NCBI RefSeq assembly: GCF_016464365.1
Contig: NZ_JADCUC010000002.1
Coordinates: forward strand, 483,557-547,556
Source: Sandaracinobacteroides hominis
GTDB lineage: Bacteria; Pseudomonadota; Alphaproteobacteria; Sphingomonadales; Sphingomonadaceae
Direction of reading: 5' to 3'
Length of the DNA: 64,000 nt
Part shown: piece after piece, positions 26,271 to 35,310 of the stretch
How the letters are laid out: each line of letters begins with the position of its first letter
How positions within the stretch are numbered: the first letter of the stretch is position 1
Program-made: the position numbers and the translations under genes
Notes under the pieces: generated by a model
Database searches by the model: none
What the model saw: only the letters and a program-made list of their open reading frames with translations
What the model was told of the DNA's origin: nothing

Positions 26271-28541
26271 GCGATGCAGGGGGATGTCCTCGGCCCGCTC
26301 CAGCCGGCGGATGGATTCGCCGGCGTTGATGTCGCCGTTTCGTACCGTCCTGCCGAAATCGAGGCCGGTCAGCCGCTCCACCTCGACGATGGTGGTGAGG
26401 AAGTCACCGACTTTCCCCAGCTCGTCGGCGTCGCCGAATTTCTCTGCTTCGGCAAGGCTTTCGCCGGCGAACAGGGCTTCGGGCCACACCTCTATCACCG
26501 GTCGCTGGTCGGCGATCATGGCCAGCGACTTCAGCTTTCCGGCCTCTGCCCAGACGGCGATCTTGAAGAAGCGCCCGGGCACGCCGACGCCGCGAAACTG
26601 GCGGTCGCCGGGCTCGAAGATGCAGCCGGTGAAGCTGCTGATGCGCGCATCGGTCGCAACGGCGTTGCGCAGCACATAATTCTCCACCGTCCGCCACAGC
26701 TTGCCGCCGCCGGAATTGGGCAGGTCGGCGCTGGCGGATCCCATGTTGAAGAAGCCCACCTGCAGCGCGGCATTCGTGTAGGTGAAGGTGTCTTCCTCGG
26801 CGGCCAGCGCCGTGGCGTCGTCGCCCCAGGCCGGATCGAGGCGGCGCACCAGATGCCCCTTCTGGAACATGCGCGCGGTACGCCCGCCGCCGGTGGGAAA
26901 GCCGGGAACCTTTTGTCCGGAGTAGATTTTTTCCCCCGTCTGCTGGTCGGCGCCGATGCGGGGATCGTCCTGCCAGTCGTCGGCTTCGGCGGATTCCAGC
27001 CCGGGGCTGTCTTCCGTCAGCGGCGTCACCTTGCCGGTGCTGTGGTCGGCGCTTTTCGCCGTTGCACCATCGATATTGCAGGCGGTGAAGTAGGCCATCC
27101 GCCGCCTGGCATTCATCACCACGCTGAAATGATGGTATTTGAGTTCAAACGGATAGTCACCGGCCTCTGCCAGGCTGTTGCGCGCCGCATCCGCCTCCAT
27201 CGCGGCGGTGAGCTTTGGCAACGGCACCTGGAACCCCTCGATGAAGCCGGGCTTGTAGCCCACCCGCCCGCGCATCCGGTCCAGCGCCGGGCCGGCGGGC
27301 GGCGGCGGGGGAGGCGGCGGATCGGGGGCGGGGGCCGGAGCAGGCGCACCCACCCCCGGTACGCGGATCGAGATTTCCACCGGGATGGTCAGGGTGATCC
27401 GCCCATCCGGCTCCATGCGCGGGGCGGGGAGGGCGGGCGAGCCGGTGTCTTCCGACGCGCTCGCCTCGGTGAAGGCGGCGCTTTCGGCACCCAGCGCCAG
27501 CACCTTTTCCACGCGCTTGCGGGCCGCCGCGTCCATCGTCGGCAGCCGCTCGCGCAGCTGCTTCACGATGGAGCTGATGCGGATGCCTTCGTTCACGTCC
27601 ACCGGCAGCGGCGCGGAGTCTGGCCCGAAGGCTTCGCGCCAGGGGCTGCCCCAATGGTGCAGCGCCACCACCTGCCATTCGGAATTGAACACCGGGCTTC
27701 CCGAACTGCCGGGCTCGGTATCGGCCACATAGTGCAGCGCATTGTCATAGCGGCCGACCAGCCGGTTTTCGCGCAGCACCACTTCCTTGAAGCGGCCGCT
27801 GGGGTGCTGCACGATGTTCACATATTCGCCCAGCATATGCTTGTCGCCGGCGTCGGAGATGCCGGTGAAGCCGAAATCCGCGATCGTGTGCGGCCCGGAA
27901 AGACGCTTGCCGACGGCGAAGATGGAATAGTCCAGCCCGTCGCGCCCGTCGCCGTCGGTCAGGAACAGCGTGGCGTCGATGGCAAAGCGCGAGGCGGTGC
28001 GGATGTTGCCGGCGAGGTCGCGCTCATAGTCGAATTCCAGCACGAACTGTTTTGCCGCGTCCGCCTCGCCGATCACATGATGGTTGGTCAGGAACAGGCC
28101 GTCGCCGATCAGGAAGCCGGAACCCTGCGCCCGGCCGTTACGATAGGCGACGCGACCGACGGCGCGGGCGGCCGTTGCGCCGATGGTGAGGAAGCTGACG
28201 TTGACGAAATCGGCGCTGTCGCCCCAGACGACTTCCTTGCGCGCCTCCAGCTCGGGCGCCAGCCCCTTCACCGTGCGAATGGCGGCGGCGATATCCACAT
28301 GCTGTCCGGCTGCGACGCCCTGTTGCGCGGCGGTCACCTGGATGGCGTTGTCGACACCCGCAGCCTCGTTCGGGGTCAGCCCGGCCTTGGCCTGCAGCCG
28401 CCGTTGCCGCCGCGCCGGGTCAGTCTCTGCGGCGAAGGGGTTGCCCTCCTTGGCCGCCAGCATCGCCCGCACGATCTCGTCGTGATTCTTTGCCAGCCGT
28501 TCCAGCACGGCCTGTTCCGCCTCGGACCGCAGGATCGCCAT
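26268..28541 (-). CDS. trypsin-like serine protease fused to a DNA/RNA non-specific endonuclease
   Basis: 758 residues from ATG 28541. After about 100 helical residues a trypsin-like fold shows His155 in LTNHHVIG, Asp204 in GLDYSIF and Ser280 in EPGSSGSP. A Pro-rich hinge (DPPPPPPPP) then leads to a NUC1-type nuclease with KGHLVRRLDPAWG (Lys for the usual Arg of the DRGH motif, catalytic His kept), DTFTYTNAALQ and the metal-binding Asn in GFFNMG. No signal peptide is visible. It follows two gp19-like tail proteins with one base between the upstream stop and this ATG. It looks like an effector whose nuclease could be released or controlled by proteolysis; that is inference. Confidence 0.88.
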   Translation of the reverse strand: MAILRSEAEQAVLERLAKNHDEIVRAMLAAKEGNPFAAETDPARRQRRLQAKAGLTPNEAAGVDNAIQVTAAQQGVAAGQHVDIAAAIRTVKGLAPELEARKEVVWGDSADFVNVSFLTIGATAARAVGRVAYRNGRAQGSGFLIGDGLFLTNHHVIGEADAAKQFVLEFDYERDLAGNIRTASRFAIDATLFLTDGDGRDGLDYSIFAVGKRLSGPHTIADFGFTGISDAGDKHMLGEYVNIVQHPSGRFKEVVLRENRLVGRYDNALHYVADTEPGSSGSPVFNSEWQVVALHHWGSPWREAFGPDSAPLPVDVNEGIRISSIVKQLRERLPTMDAAARKRVEKVLALGAESAAFTEASASEDTGSPALPAPRMEPDGRITLTIPVEISIRVPGVGAPAPAPAPDPPPPPPPPAGPALDRMRGRVGYKPGFIEGFQVPLPKLTAAMEADAARNSLAEAGDYPFELKYHHFSVVMNARRRMAYFTACNIDGATAKSADHSTGKVTPLTEDSPGLESAEADDWQDDPRIGADQQTGEKIYSGQKVPGFPTGGGRTARMFQKGHLVRRLDPAWGDDATALAAEEDTFTYTNAALQVGFFNMGSASADLPNSGGGKLWRTVENYVLRNAVATDARISSFTGCIFEPGDRQFRGVGVPGRFFKIAVWAEAGKLKSLAMIADQRPVIEVWPEALFAGESLAEAEKFGDADELGKVGDFLTTIVEVERLTGLDFGRTVRNGDINAGESIRRLERAEDIPLHR

Positions 28542-28542
28542 G

Positions 28543-28989
28543 TCAGCCGCCTTTCCACACCGATACCGAGCCGAAGCCGACGGCGATGCTTTCCAGCACC
28601 ACCCCTTCGCCCATCGCATCCAGCGGCGAGAAGCTCCAGCGAACCGGGAGCGCCTCGTTCAGCACCACCCGGCCCACGGTTTCGCCCAGTGCATCGAGGA
28701 GGTGCAGGGAAAGCGTCCGCGACTTCCCCTTGCCGGCGCGCACGCTGCCCAGCCAGTCGCGCAGCGCCGGATCGCCGGTGAAGGCACGGCTGAGCAGCAG
28801 CTCGCCGCGCCCATCCACGCCGATCCCGGAGAATTCGGCGCGGGCAAAGCCTTCCGAGCCATCCGGCCCGCCCCATTGCACGCGGAAATGCGCGGCAGAG
28901 GCGAGCTTTTCGGCGCCGCTTCGTGCTGCTGTCGCCCCTGCGGCCGCAACCTTGCCGGCGCTATTCGATTTCAAACGCTTCGACAGCAA
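28543..28989 (-). CDS. second gp19-like (phage tail-tube family) protein
   Basis: About 148 residues. The start is uncertain: TTG 28989 has GGAG seven bases upstream and overlaps the previous gene by 29 bp; a frame from 29016 is also open. The body (FRVQWGG, then SRAFTGDPALRDWLGSVRAG, LSLHLLDALGETVGRVV, LPVRWSFSPLDAMGEGVVLE) follows the order of T4 gp19-type tail-tube proteins, though more diverged than its neighbour. The first part is Ala/Lys rich and lacks the usual NPY start. It probably pairs with the upstream tube-like protein and is translationally coupled to it and to the protease-nuclease. Confidence 0.7.
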   Translation of the reverse strand: MLSKRLKSNSAGKVAAAGATAARSGAEKLASAAHFRVQWGGPDGSEGFARAEFSGIGVDGRGELLLSRAFTGDPALRDWLGSVRAGKGKSRTLSLHLLDALGETVGRVVLNEALPVRWSFSPLDAMGEGVVLESIAVGFGSVSVWKGG

Positions 28990-29398
28990 GAACCAGCTCC
29001 TCCACCGCCACTTCATTGGATTTCGCGTTCAGCGGCCCGTGCACCAGCTTCACCGGGAAACAGTCGCGCAGCAGCCAGCGCATCGCTGCGCCGGACTTGT
29101 CCTCGGGCAGCAGCTGGATGGACAGGTTGCGGCGCGAGACATTGCCGTCGCGCACGTCCTTCAGCCACTGATACAGTTCCAGCGTGCCGGTGATGCCACG
29201 CTTCAGCGTGATGTTGCCCACCTTGTGCAGCCCCGGCAGCTTGCGCACGGCGTTGCGCCGGTCGCCGCCTTCCCGATATTCGATCACCCCGATTTCGTGC
29301 GACAGGCCGGAGACTTCCGAGAAGCCGCCGATCGCCATGCCATCCAGTTCCACCAGGAAGTTGAACGCTGCGTAGGGGTTGTTCCGCTGGATCGCCAT
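28961..29398 (-). CDS. T4 gp19-like phage tail-tube family protein
   Basis: 145 residues. A perfect GGAGG lies six bases before the ATG. The protein shows the family features in order: NPYAAFNFLVELDG, GGFSEVSGLSHEIGVIEYREG, VRKLPGLHKVGNITLKRGIT, LYQWLKDVRDG, then PVKLVHGPLNAKSNEVAVEEL. Such proteins form the inner tube of contractile phage tails, R-type pyocins and extracellular contractile injection systems. No sheath, baseplate, spike or AAA+ ATPase gene is nearby, so it is an orphan. It is first in a three-gene operon with a second gp19-like protein and a protease-nuclease. Confidence 0.9.
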   Translation of the reverse strand: MAIQRNNPYAAFNFLVELDGMAIGGFSEVSGLSHEIGVIEYREGGDRRNAVRKLPGLHKVGNITLKRGITGTLELYQWLKDVRDGNVSRRNLSIQLLPEDKSGAAMRWLLRDCFPVKLVHGPLNAKSNEVAVEELVLAVEAFEIE

Positions 29399-29524
29399 TG
29401 CCCGCCTCCCTTGCTTCCGCCGGCATTAACCATGCTGCGGCAGCTTTTGCACCGAGTCCATTCCGATTCGGCCGTGGATCTGCGCTTTCCTTGTGCGGCG
29501 GAATCCGGCTAGGGCGACGCCTCC

Positions 29525-30997
29525 ATGGCTGCAGACGATATCCTCGACCTTCTCATCATCGGTGGTGGCGTGAACGGCGCCGGGGTCGCCCGCGATGCCG
29601 CCGGGCGCGGATTGAAGGTGGCGCTGCTGGAGGCGGGCGATCTGGCCGGCGGCACCTCGTCGGCGTCGACCAAGCTGGTGCATGGCGGCCTGCGCTATCT
29701 GGAATTCCATGAATTCGCCCTTGTCCGCAAGGCACTGGCCGAGCGCGAGGTGATCCTGCGTGCGGCGCCGCATATCAGCCGGCCGCAATCCTTCCTGCTG
29801 CCGCTGGAGCCGCACCTGAGGCCCGGATGGGTGATCGGCGCGGGCCTGTTTCTTTACGATCATCTGGCCCGCCGGCGGGAGATTCCCGGCTCCTCGTCGG
29901 TGAAGCTGCGGCAGGACGCGGCCGGCCCGGCCTTCAACGCCGATCTCACCCGGGCGTTTCGGTTCTGGGACGGCTGGGTGGACGACAGCCGGCTGGTGGT
30001 GCTGAACGCGCAGGATGCCGCCGCACGCGGCGCCGAGATCCGGACGCGCGACGGGGCCGTGCGGGCGCAGCGGACCGAGTTCGGCTGGGAAGTGGAAAGC
30101 GCTTCCGGCAGGCGTTTCGGCACGCGCCACCTGCTGAACTGCGCCGGGCCGTGGGCGGAAACCGTGGCGCGCGAGCTGATCGCTGCCCCCGACGCGCCGC
30201 GCCTGAGCCTGGTGCAGGGCGGCCATATCGTCACCCGCCGGATCAACCGCGGCAAGGATGCCTGGATGCTGCAGCAGCCGGACGGGCGCATCGTCTTCGT
30301 GATCCCGTGGGAGGGCGAATTCAGCCTGATCGGCACGACGGAGACACCGGTGACCGATCCGGCGGCCAAGGCGCTGACCGGCGACGAGGAGGCCTATCTG
30401 CTGGCGGCGGTGAACCGCAGCCTGGCGCGGCCGATCGGGGCTGCCGACATCGTCCACCGCTTTGCCGGCGTCCGCCCGCTGGTGCTGGAGGAGGGCAAGA
30501 GCGCCCGCGAGACGACGCGCGACTGGAAGCTGGTGCCGCACGTCGATCCGAACTCGGGCGGGATGGCGGCGATGACCGTGGTGGGCGGCAAGATCACCAC
30601 CTATCGGCTGCTCGCCGAGGCGGTGCTGAAGCAGCTGTTTCCGGACACCAAGCGCTGGACGAAGGATGTGCCGCTGCCCGGCGGCGACGTGCCCCGGCTG
30701 GGCGGTACCGCGCAGGCCGATTTCGCCCGCTGGCTTGCCCATGCCGAGGGCCGCCACCCGGACTATGACCCGCGCATCCTGGAGCGGATGGCGCGGCTGT
30801 ATGGCACCGGGGCCGAGCCGATGCTGGATGCAGGGCTTGGCGAGAATATGGGCGGCCTGTTCGAGGCGGAGCTGCAGCATATGCGCGACCGGGAATGGGC
30901 GCGGACGGCCGAGGATGTGCTGTGGCGCCGGACGAAGATGGGGCTGCATATGGACGAGAAGGGCAGGGCGCGGGTCGCCCGCTTTTTCGGCGGCTGA
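29525..30997 (+). CDS. glpD: glycerol-3-phosphate dehydrogenase (FAD, aerobic)
   Basis: 490 residues. N-terminal FAD motif IIGGGVNGAGVARDAAGRG, followed by LAGGTSSASTKLVHGGLRYLE, which is characteristic of GlpD. It oxidises glycerol 3-phosphate to dihydroxyacetone phosphate at the inner membrane and feeds quinones. No glpF or glpK gene accompanies it. It is divergent from the gp19 operon with about 126 bp between the starts. Confidence 0.96.
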   Translation: MAADDILDLLIIGGGVNGAGVARDAAGRGLKVALLEAGDLAGGTSSASTKLVHGGLRYLEFHEFALVRKALAEREVILRAAPHISRPQSFLLPLEPHLRPGWVIGAGLFLYDHLARRREIPGSSSVKLRQDAAGPAFNADLTRAFRFWDGWVDDSRLVVLNAQDAAARGAEIRTRDGAVRAQRTEFGWEVESASGRRFGTRHLLNCAGPWAETVARELIAAPDAPRLSLVQGGHIVTRRINRGKDAWMLQQPDGRIVFVIPWEGEFSLIGTTETPVTDPAAKALTGDEEAYLLAAVNRSLARPIGAADIVHRFAGVRPLVLEEGKSARETTRDWKLVPHVDPNSGGMAAMTVVGGKITTYRLLAEAVLKQLFPDTKRWTKDVPLPGGDVPRLGGTAQADFARWLAHAEGRHPDYDPRILERMARLYGTGAEPMLDAGLGENMGGLFEAELQHMRDREWARTAEDVLWRRTKMGLHMDEKGRARVARFFGG

Positions 30998-31004
30998 GCC
31001 GGTC

Positions 31005-31589
31005 TTACGGGTAGAGCAGGCCGGAAACCCAATCGTTGCCGGTGAAATCCCAGCGCATGCGGTGGTGCTGCCGCCCCTCGCGGTCTTCCCAATATTCGAT
31101 CCAGTGCGGCACCAGCCTGAACCCGCCCCAGTTTTCCGGGCGCGGCACCTCGCCGGGGAATCGCGCCTCCATTTCCCCAAGGCGCGCTTCATAGTCGGCG
31201 CGGGCCGGCAGCGGCTGCGACTGCAGCGAGGCCCAGGCGGAAATCTGGTTGGCGCGCGGGCGCCTGGCGAAATAGGCGTCGCTTTCGGCGGCGGAAATCC
31301 GCTCCACAGGGCCGCCCAGCCGCACCTGCTTGCGCAGGGACTTCCAGTGGAAGGCCATCGCCGCGCGCGGGATCCCGCCGATCTGCTGGCCCTTTTCGCT
31401 GAGGTAGTTGGTGTGAAAGACGAAACCGCGCGCGTCGAACGAGCGCATCAGCACGATCCGCACGTCGGGCTGGGGGATGCCATCGGCGCCTTCCTCCACC
31501 GTCGCCAGCGCGCAGGCGCCCGGATCGTTCAATTCAGCGGCTTGCGCCTGGGCAAACCACACCGCAAACTGCTGGAAAGGGTCGGTCAT
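31005..31589 (-). CDS. pdxH: pyridoxamine 5'-phosphate oxidase
   Basis: 194 residues. FMN- and PLP-binding motifs include ARGFVFHTNYLSEKGQQI, AMAFHWKSLRKQVRLGG and the region FARRPRANQISAWAS, all in the family order. Makes pyridoxal 5'-phosphate in the last step of vitamin B6 synthesis or salvage. It is convergent with glpD, with only seven bases between the stops, and divergent from the DnaJ-like gene. Confidence 0.95.
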   Translation of the reverse strand: MTDPFQQFAVWFAQAQAAELNDPGACALATVEEGADGIPQPDVRIVLMRSFDARGFVFHTNYLSEKGQQIGGIPRAAMAFHWKSLRKQVRLGGPVERISAAESDAYFARRPRANQISAWASLQSQPLPARADYEARLGEMEARFPGEVPRPENWGGFRLVPHWIEYWEDREGRQHHRMRWDFTGNDWVSGLLYP

Positions 31590-31710
31590 GCGGCACCGCT
31601 AGGCTGAGGCGGCGGCTGTTGCAATGTCGGACTTGTGGGCGGGGCGCTTGCCGCCTATATCTGGGTGTGACTTTTATGCAACAGTTAACCAGACGGATGA
31701 CAAGACACTG

Positions 31711-32619
31711 ATGGCAGATCTCTATTCGGTTCTGGGCGTGGAGCGCACGGCGGATGCTGCGGCGATTAAGCGTGCCTACCGCAAGCTAGCCAAGCAGCTG
31801 CACCCCGACCAGAACAAGGACGATCCGAAATCCGCCGAGCGCTTCAAGCTGGTGACGGGCGCCTACGACATCCTTTCCGACGCGAAGAAGAAGGCGCAGT
31901 ATGACGCCGGCGAGATCGACGAGCAGGGCAACCCCAAATTTGCCGGCTTCCGCCCCGGGGCGGGTGCGCGCCCCGGCGCCGGCGCCCGGCACAGCACGCG
32001 CGATTTCGACTTTGATTTCGGCGGCGGCGATCCGAGCGACCTGTTCTCCGAGCTGTTCGGCCGCGCTTCCGGCCGCCACAGCGGGATGGGCGGCGGCTTC
32101 AGCCCGCCACCGCAGCGCGGTTCCGATGTCGCCTATCGGCTGACCGTTCCCTTTGCCGACGCGGCGCTGGCGCGCAGCGTCCGCCTGTCGCTGCGCAACG
32201 GCAAGACCATCGAGCTCAACATCCCCAAGGGCGTGGAAGAGGGGCGGCAGGTGCGGCTGGGCGGGCAGGGCGACGCCGGGCCGGCCGGGCCGGGCGACGC
32301 CATCGTCACCGTCCACATCCAGCCCGACGCCCGCTTTACGCTGGAGGGCACCGATGTGCGCGCCGATGTGAGCGTGCCGCTGGAAACCGCCGTGCTGGGC
32401 GGGCAGCAACGGGTGCCGACGCCGGAGGGCGAAGTGAACCTGAACATCGCCGCCGGCACCAGCTCGGGCAAGGTGATGCGCCTGAAGGGCAAGGGCTGGA
32501 CCCGGCGCGACGGCAGCCGCGGCGACCTGCTGGCGCGGGTGCTGGTGGAGGTGCCCGCCGATCCGGGACTGGCGGAATTCCTGCGCGCCCGGCAGGCGGC
32601 GAAGCAGACCGCAGCCTGA
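31711..32619 (+). CDS. DnaJ-like co-chaperone (CbpA type)
   Basis: About 302 residues. The J domain holds the HPD motif in KQLHPDQNKDD; a Gly/Phe/Arg-rich linker follows, then two substrate-binding beta domains (LNIPKGVEEGRQVRLGGQG). There is no Cys-rich zinc finger, so it is a class II DnaJ such as CbpA. I chose ATG 31711 (MADLYSVLGV); the open frame upstream is not J-domain-like. Stimulates DnaK ATPase in the cytosol. Next gene starts 3 bp downstream. Confidence 0.93.
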   Translation: MADLYSVLGVERTADAAAIKRAYRKLAKQLHPDQNKDDPKSAERFKLVTGAYDILSDAKKKAQYDAGEIDEQGNPKFAGFRPGAGARPGAGARHSTRDFDFDFGGGDPSDLFSELFGRASGRHSGMGGGFSPPPQRGSDVAYRLTVPFADAALARSVRLSLRNGKTIELNIPKGVEEGRQVRLGGQGDAGPAGPGDAIVTVHIQPDARFTLEGTDVRADVSVPLETAVLGGQQRVPTPEGEVNLNIAAGTSSGKVMRLKGKGWTRRDGSRGDLLARVLVEVPADPGLAEFLRARQAAKQTAA

Positions 32620-32621
32620 CG

Positions 32622-33527
32622 ATGGAGGTGCCGGCCCCCTCCGCCGGCCCGGAGAAGGCCGCCCCTGAAAAAGCTGAACGTATCGGCTACCGCCTGGGCC
32701 TTCGGCTGCGCGGCACCTATCGCATCGGCCTCACCGTCATCACCCGCACGCTGCGGGATGGCTATATCCACGCGGGCAACATCGCCTATCTCAGCCTTGT
32801 CACGCTGTTGCCGCTGATCATCCTCATCACGGCCGTCACCGTGGCCTTTGGGGAGACGGATGCCGGGCAGGCGGCGATCCACGGCGTGCTGCGCGCGCTG
32901 CCGGCCGATGTCGCCCTGCTTTTCCAGCCGGTGATCGACGAAGTGCTGGAAGCCCGCACCGGCAACCTGCTGTGGATGGGGGCGATCGTGGCGCTGTGGA
33001 CGGTGACGACCTTCATCGAGACGCTGCGCGACATCATCCACCGCGCCTATGAGGTGCGCTATACCCGCAAGTTTCTGGAGCATCGGCTGCAGTCGCTGGT
33101 CGGCACCCTTGTCGCGATGATCCTGGTGGTCGTCGCCTTCGTCTCGCAGGTGGTGTTCGCGGTGATCGTGAAAACGGTAACGCATTTGTTTCGCGAGGAA
33201 ATCTATCTTCCGGGCTGGATCGATCTTTCCCGCGCGCTTACGCCTGTCGCCATTTTCCTGTCGCTCTGGGCTCTCTACAAGCTGCTGGCCCCCGGCGACT
33301 ATCGCCGGGCGGCGGGCTGGCCCGGGGCGCTGGTTACCACCCTCGCCTGGGTTGGTGGGCTGTTGATCCTGGGGCCCATTGTCGGCGGTTTCGGCCATAT
33401 GAGCCTCACCTATGGCGCGCTTTCGGGGGTGATGATCGCGCTGCTGTTTTTCTATGGCGTGGGTTTCGCGCTGGTGCTTGGCGCCGAGCTCAACGCGGCA
33501 CTGGCACGCCGGCACGAGCCCGCCTAA
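32622..33527 (+). CDS. YihY/BrkB family inner-membrane protein
   Basis: 301 residues with about six transmembrane helices. The segment GNIAYLSLVTLLPLIILITAV and the later PGALVTTLAWVGG and FGHMSLTYGALSGVMIALLFFYGVG match the BrkB (YihY) family, formerly called RNase BN by mistake. Function is unclear; some members affect envelope integrity. It starts 3 bp after the dnaJ-like stop and precedes fabI, an arrangement that suggests a common transcript. Confidence 0.9.
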   Translation: MEVPAPSAGPEKAAPEKAERIGYRLGLRLRGTYRIGLTVITRTLRDGYIHAGNIAYLSLVTLLPLIILITAVTVAFGETDAGQAAIHGVLRALPADVALLFQPVIDEVLEARTGNLLWMGAIVALWTVTTFIETLRDIIHRAYEVRYTRKFLEHRLQSLVGTLVAMILVVVAFVSQVVFAVIVKTVTHLFREEIYLPGWIDLSRALTPVAIFLSLWALYKLLAPGDYRRAAGWPGALVTTLAWVGGLLILGPIVGGFGHMSLTYGALSGVMIALLFFYGVGFALVLGAELNAALARRHEPA

Positions 33528-33566
33528 AAGCGACGGCAACGAATTGCGCCGTTCACGGAGAAGTTG

Positions 33567-34382
33567 ATGGGATTGATGACAGGGAAGCGCGGGCTGATCA
33601 TGGGTGTCGCCAATGATCGTTCGCTGGCCTGGGGCATTGCGGAAAAGCTGGCCGCCGAGGGCGCGGAACTGGCCTTCAGCTATCAGGGCGAGGCGCTGGA
33701 GAAGCGCGTCCGGCCGCTCGCTGAATCGCTATTGGAAGTGGGGGGGGGCGTAGCACATCTGTTCGATTGCGATGTCGCCGAGGACGAGTCGATCGACAAG
33801 CTGTTCGCCGATCTTTCGGCGCTGTGGCCGACGATCGACTTTCTGGTCCACGCCATCGGCTTTTCCGACAAGAGCGAGCTGCGCGGCCGCTATGCCGAAA
33901 CCAGCCGCGAGAATTTCCGCATGTCGATGGATATCTCGGTCTACAGCTTCACGGCGGTTGCCCGCCGGGCGGCGGCGATGATGCCCAATGGCGGCTCGAT
34001 GCTGACGCTCACCTATTATGGGGCTGAAAAAGTGGTGCCGCATTACAATGTGATGGGCGTTGCCAAGGCGGCGCTGGAGGCGAGCGTTCGCTATCTGGCG
34101 GTGGACTATGGCCGCGACAATATCCGCGTGAACGCGATGTCGGCCGGGCCGGTGAAGACACTGGCGGCGAGCGGCATCGGCGATTTCCGCTATATTCTGA
34201 AGTGGAACGAGCTGAACAGCCCGATGAAGCGCAACATCACGCTGGAGGATGTCGGCGGCGCCGGCGCCTATCTGCTGAGCGACCTGAGTTCAGGGACGAC
34301 GGGCGAAGTGCTGTATGTGGACGGCGGCTATCATGTGATCGGGATGAAGGCGGAGGACGCGCCGGATATTGCTCTGGCGTAG
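33567..34382 (+). CDS. fabI: enoyl-ACP reductase [NADH]
   Basis: About 271 residues. Starts MGLMTGKRGLIMGVANDRSLAWGIA, the FabI-type divergent SDR nucleotide motif. Active-site Tyr and Lys are in YYGAEKVVPHYNVMGVAKAALE. It reduces trans-2-enoyl-ACP in fatty acid elongation. ATG 33567 has GGAG six bases upstream; the in-frame TTG at 33564 is less likely. A hairpin follows the stop at 34390-34418. Confidence 0.97.
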   Translation: MGLMTGKRGLIMGVANDRSLAWGIAEKLAAEGAELAFSYQGEALEKRVRPLAESLLEVGGGVAHLFDCDVAEDESIDKLFADLSALWPTIDFLVHAIGFSDKSELRGRYAETSRENFRMSMDISVYSFTAVARRAAAMMPNGGSMLTLTYYGAEKVVPHYNVMGVAKAALEASVRYLAVDYGRDNIRVNAMSAGPVKTLAASGIGDFRYILKWNELNSPMKRNITLEDVGGAGAYLLSDLSSGTTGEVLYVDGGYHVIGMKAEDAPDIALA

Positions 34383-34389
34383 CGAACGG

Positions 34390-34418
34390 CGGGCGCTGCT
34401 CATGCGGAGCGGCGCCCG
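34390..34418. terminator. hairpin between convergent fabI and a secreted-protein gene
   Basis: Stem CGGGCGC / GCGCCCG with an inner GCTC / GAGC stem and a short loop. A weak T-rich tract follows on the plus strand. Its location between convergent stops fits a bidirectional terminator. Confidence 0.55.
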
Positions 34419-34428
34419 CTGTCCATTG

Positions 34429-35310
34429 TTACTTCTCAACCCCGAAATCAAAGACCCGAGCGGACATTGCGCCGTTCTTTCCGCCGCCAGCGATAGTCTG
34501 GATGAAGCCATATTCCCCCGGCGTCAGCATCTGCGCAGGCACGATCCTGTAAACGCCCGGCTTCAGCATTTCGCTGTCGAACTCGATCTGATCCTTTTCC
34601 ATTACGCCGGTCTTGGCGCCGCCAATGTTGACGCGGCCGACCTTGGCATCGCGCCTGTTGTCGCCCTCCGCAAAGCGGACGAGACTTACTTCGGCAGGCG
34701 ACGAAGTGGTGGTTCCAATACCGCTGGCCCACGTGCTGGAATTTGCATTCTGCAAGCTACGCGGAATGGATTCCTCGAAGAAGGCATAGAATGTCGGCTG
34801 CGGATGTTTGGTCTGGATCCTGGCGCTTTCGCCCGGCACACTGGCCTTCAGGCTCATCGAGGCGATACCCATTGTCAAAGCGTAGCCAAGCAGGTTGCTC
34901 GTCCGGGCTTGGTTGGACATGGTGGCGTCGATCCGGACCATCTTGTCGCCGGTGCCGTTGTTCTTCACCAGCATATATAGTCCGGGATAGTGCGGGACGT
35001 TAGGATCGGGTGAATCAATCGAAAGTTCGGCTGGTGCCGCTGCCGGGGTGGGGGCGATCATCGCCGCCATTACCGGGCCGGAAACGCCGGCATTCTTCAG
35101 TGCAATCAGCCCATCGGTGGAAAGGTCGAATGCGGTAGGGCCGCTGCGGATTTTCGCGACGATCGCATCGTCGGGAAGCCCGGCCTTTGCCAGCGTGATC
35201 ACTGCATCGTTGGTCATCGCTGCGGCGGCCGTCGGGGTGGCAGGGTTCGCAACAACGGGTTGGACTGCAAGCAAGCTGACGGCGGTGGCCAGCACAACGC
35301 GAAACGACAT
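34429..35310 (-). CDS. exported protein of unknown function with a common N-terminal helical motif
   Basis: 293 residues. Signal peptide (VVLATAVSLLAVQPVVA), then a helical segment MTNDAVITLAKAGLPDDAIVAKI ... FDLSTDGLIALKNAGVSGPVM that recurs in many bacterial secreted proteins. The rest is beta-rich, ending in LTPGEYGFIQTIAGGGKNG. I know of no assigned function. Its promoter region (35311-35496) is shared with the divergent aroC. It does not look horizontally acquired. Confidence 0.75.
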   Translation of the reverse strand: MSFRVVLATAVSLLAVQPVVANPATPTAAAAMTNDAVITLAKAGLPDDAIVAKIRSGPTAFDLSTDGLIALKNAGVSGPVMAAMIAPTPAAAPAELSIDSPDPNVPHYPGLYMLVKNNGTGDKMVRIDATMSNQARTSNLLGYALTMGIASMSLKASVPGESARIQTKHPQPTFYAFFEESIPRSLQNANSSTWASGIGTTTSSPAEVSLVRFAEGDNRRDAKVGRVNIGGAKTGVMEKDQIEFDSEMLKPGVYRIVPAQMLTPGEYGFIQTIAGGGKNGAMSARVFDFGVEK

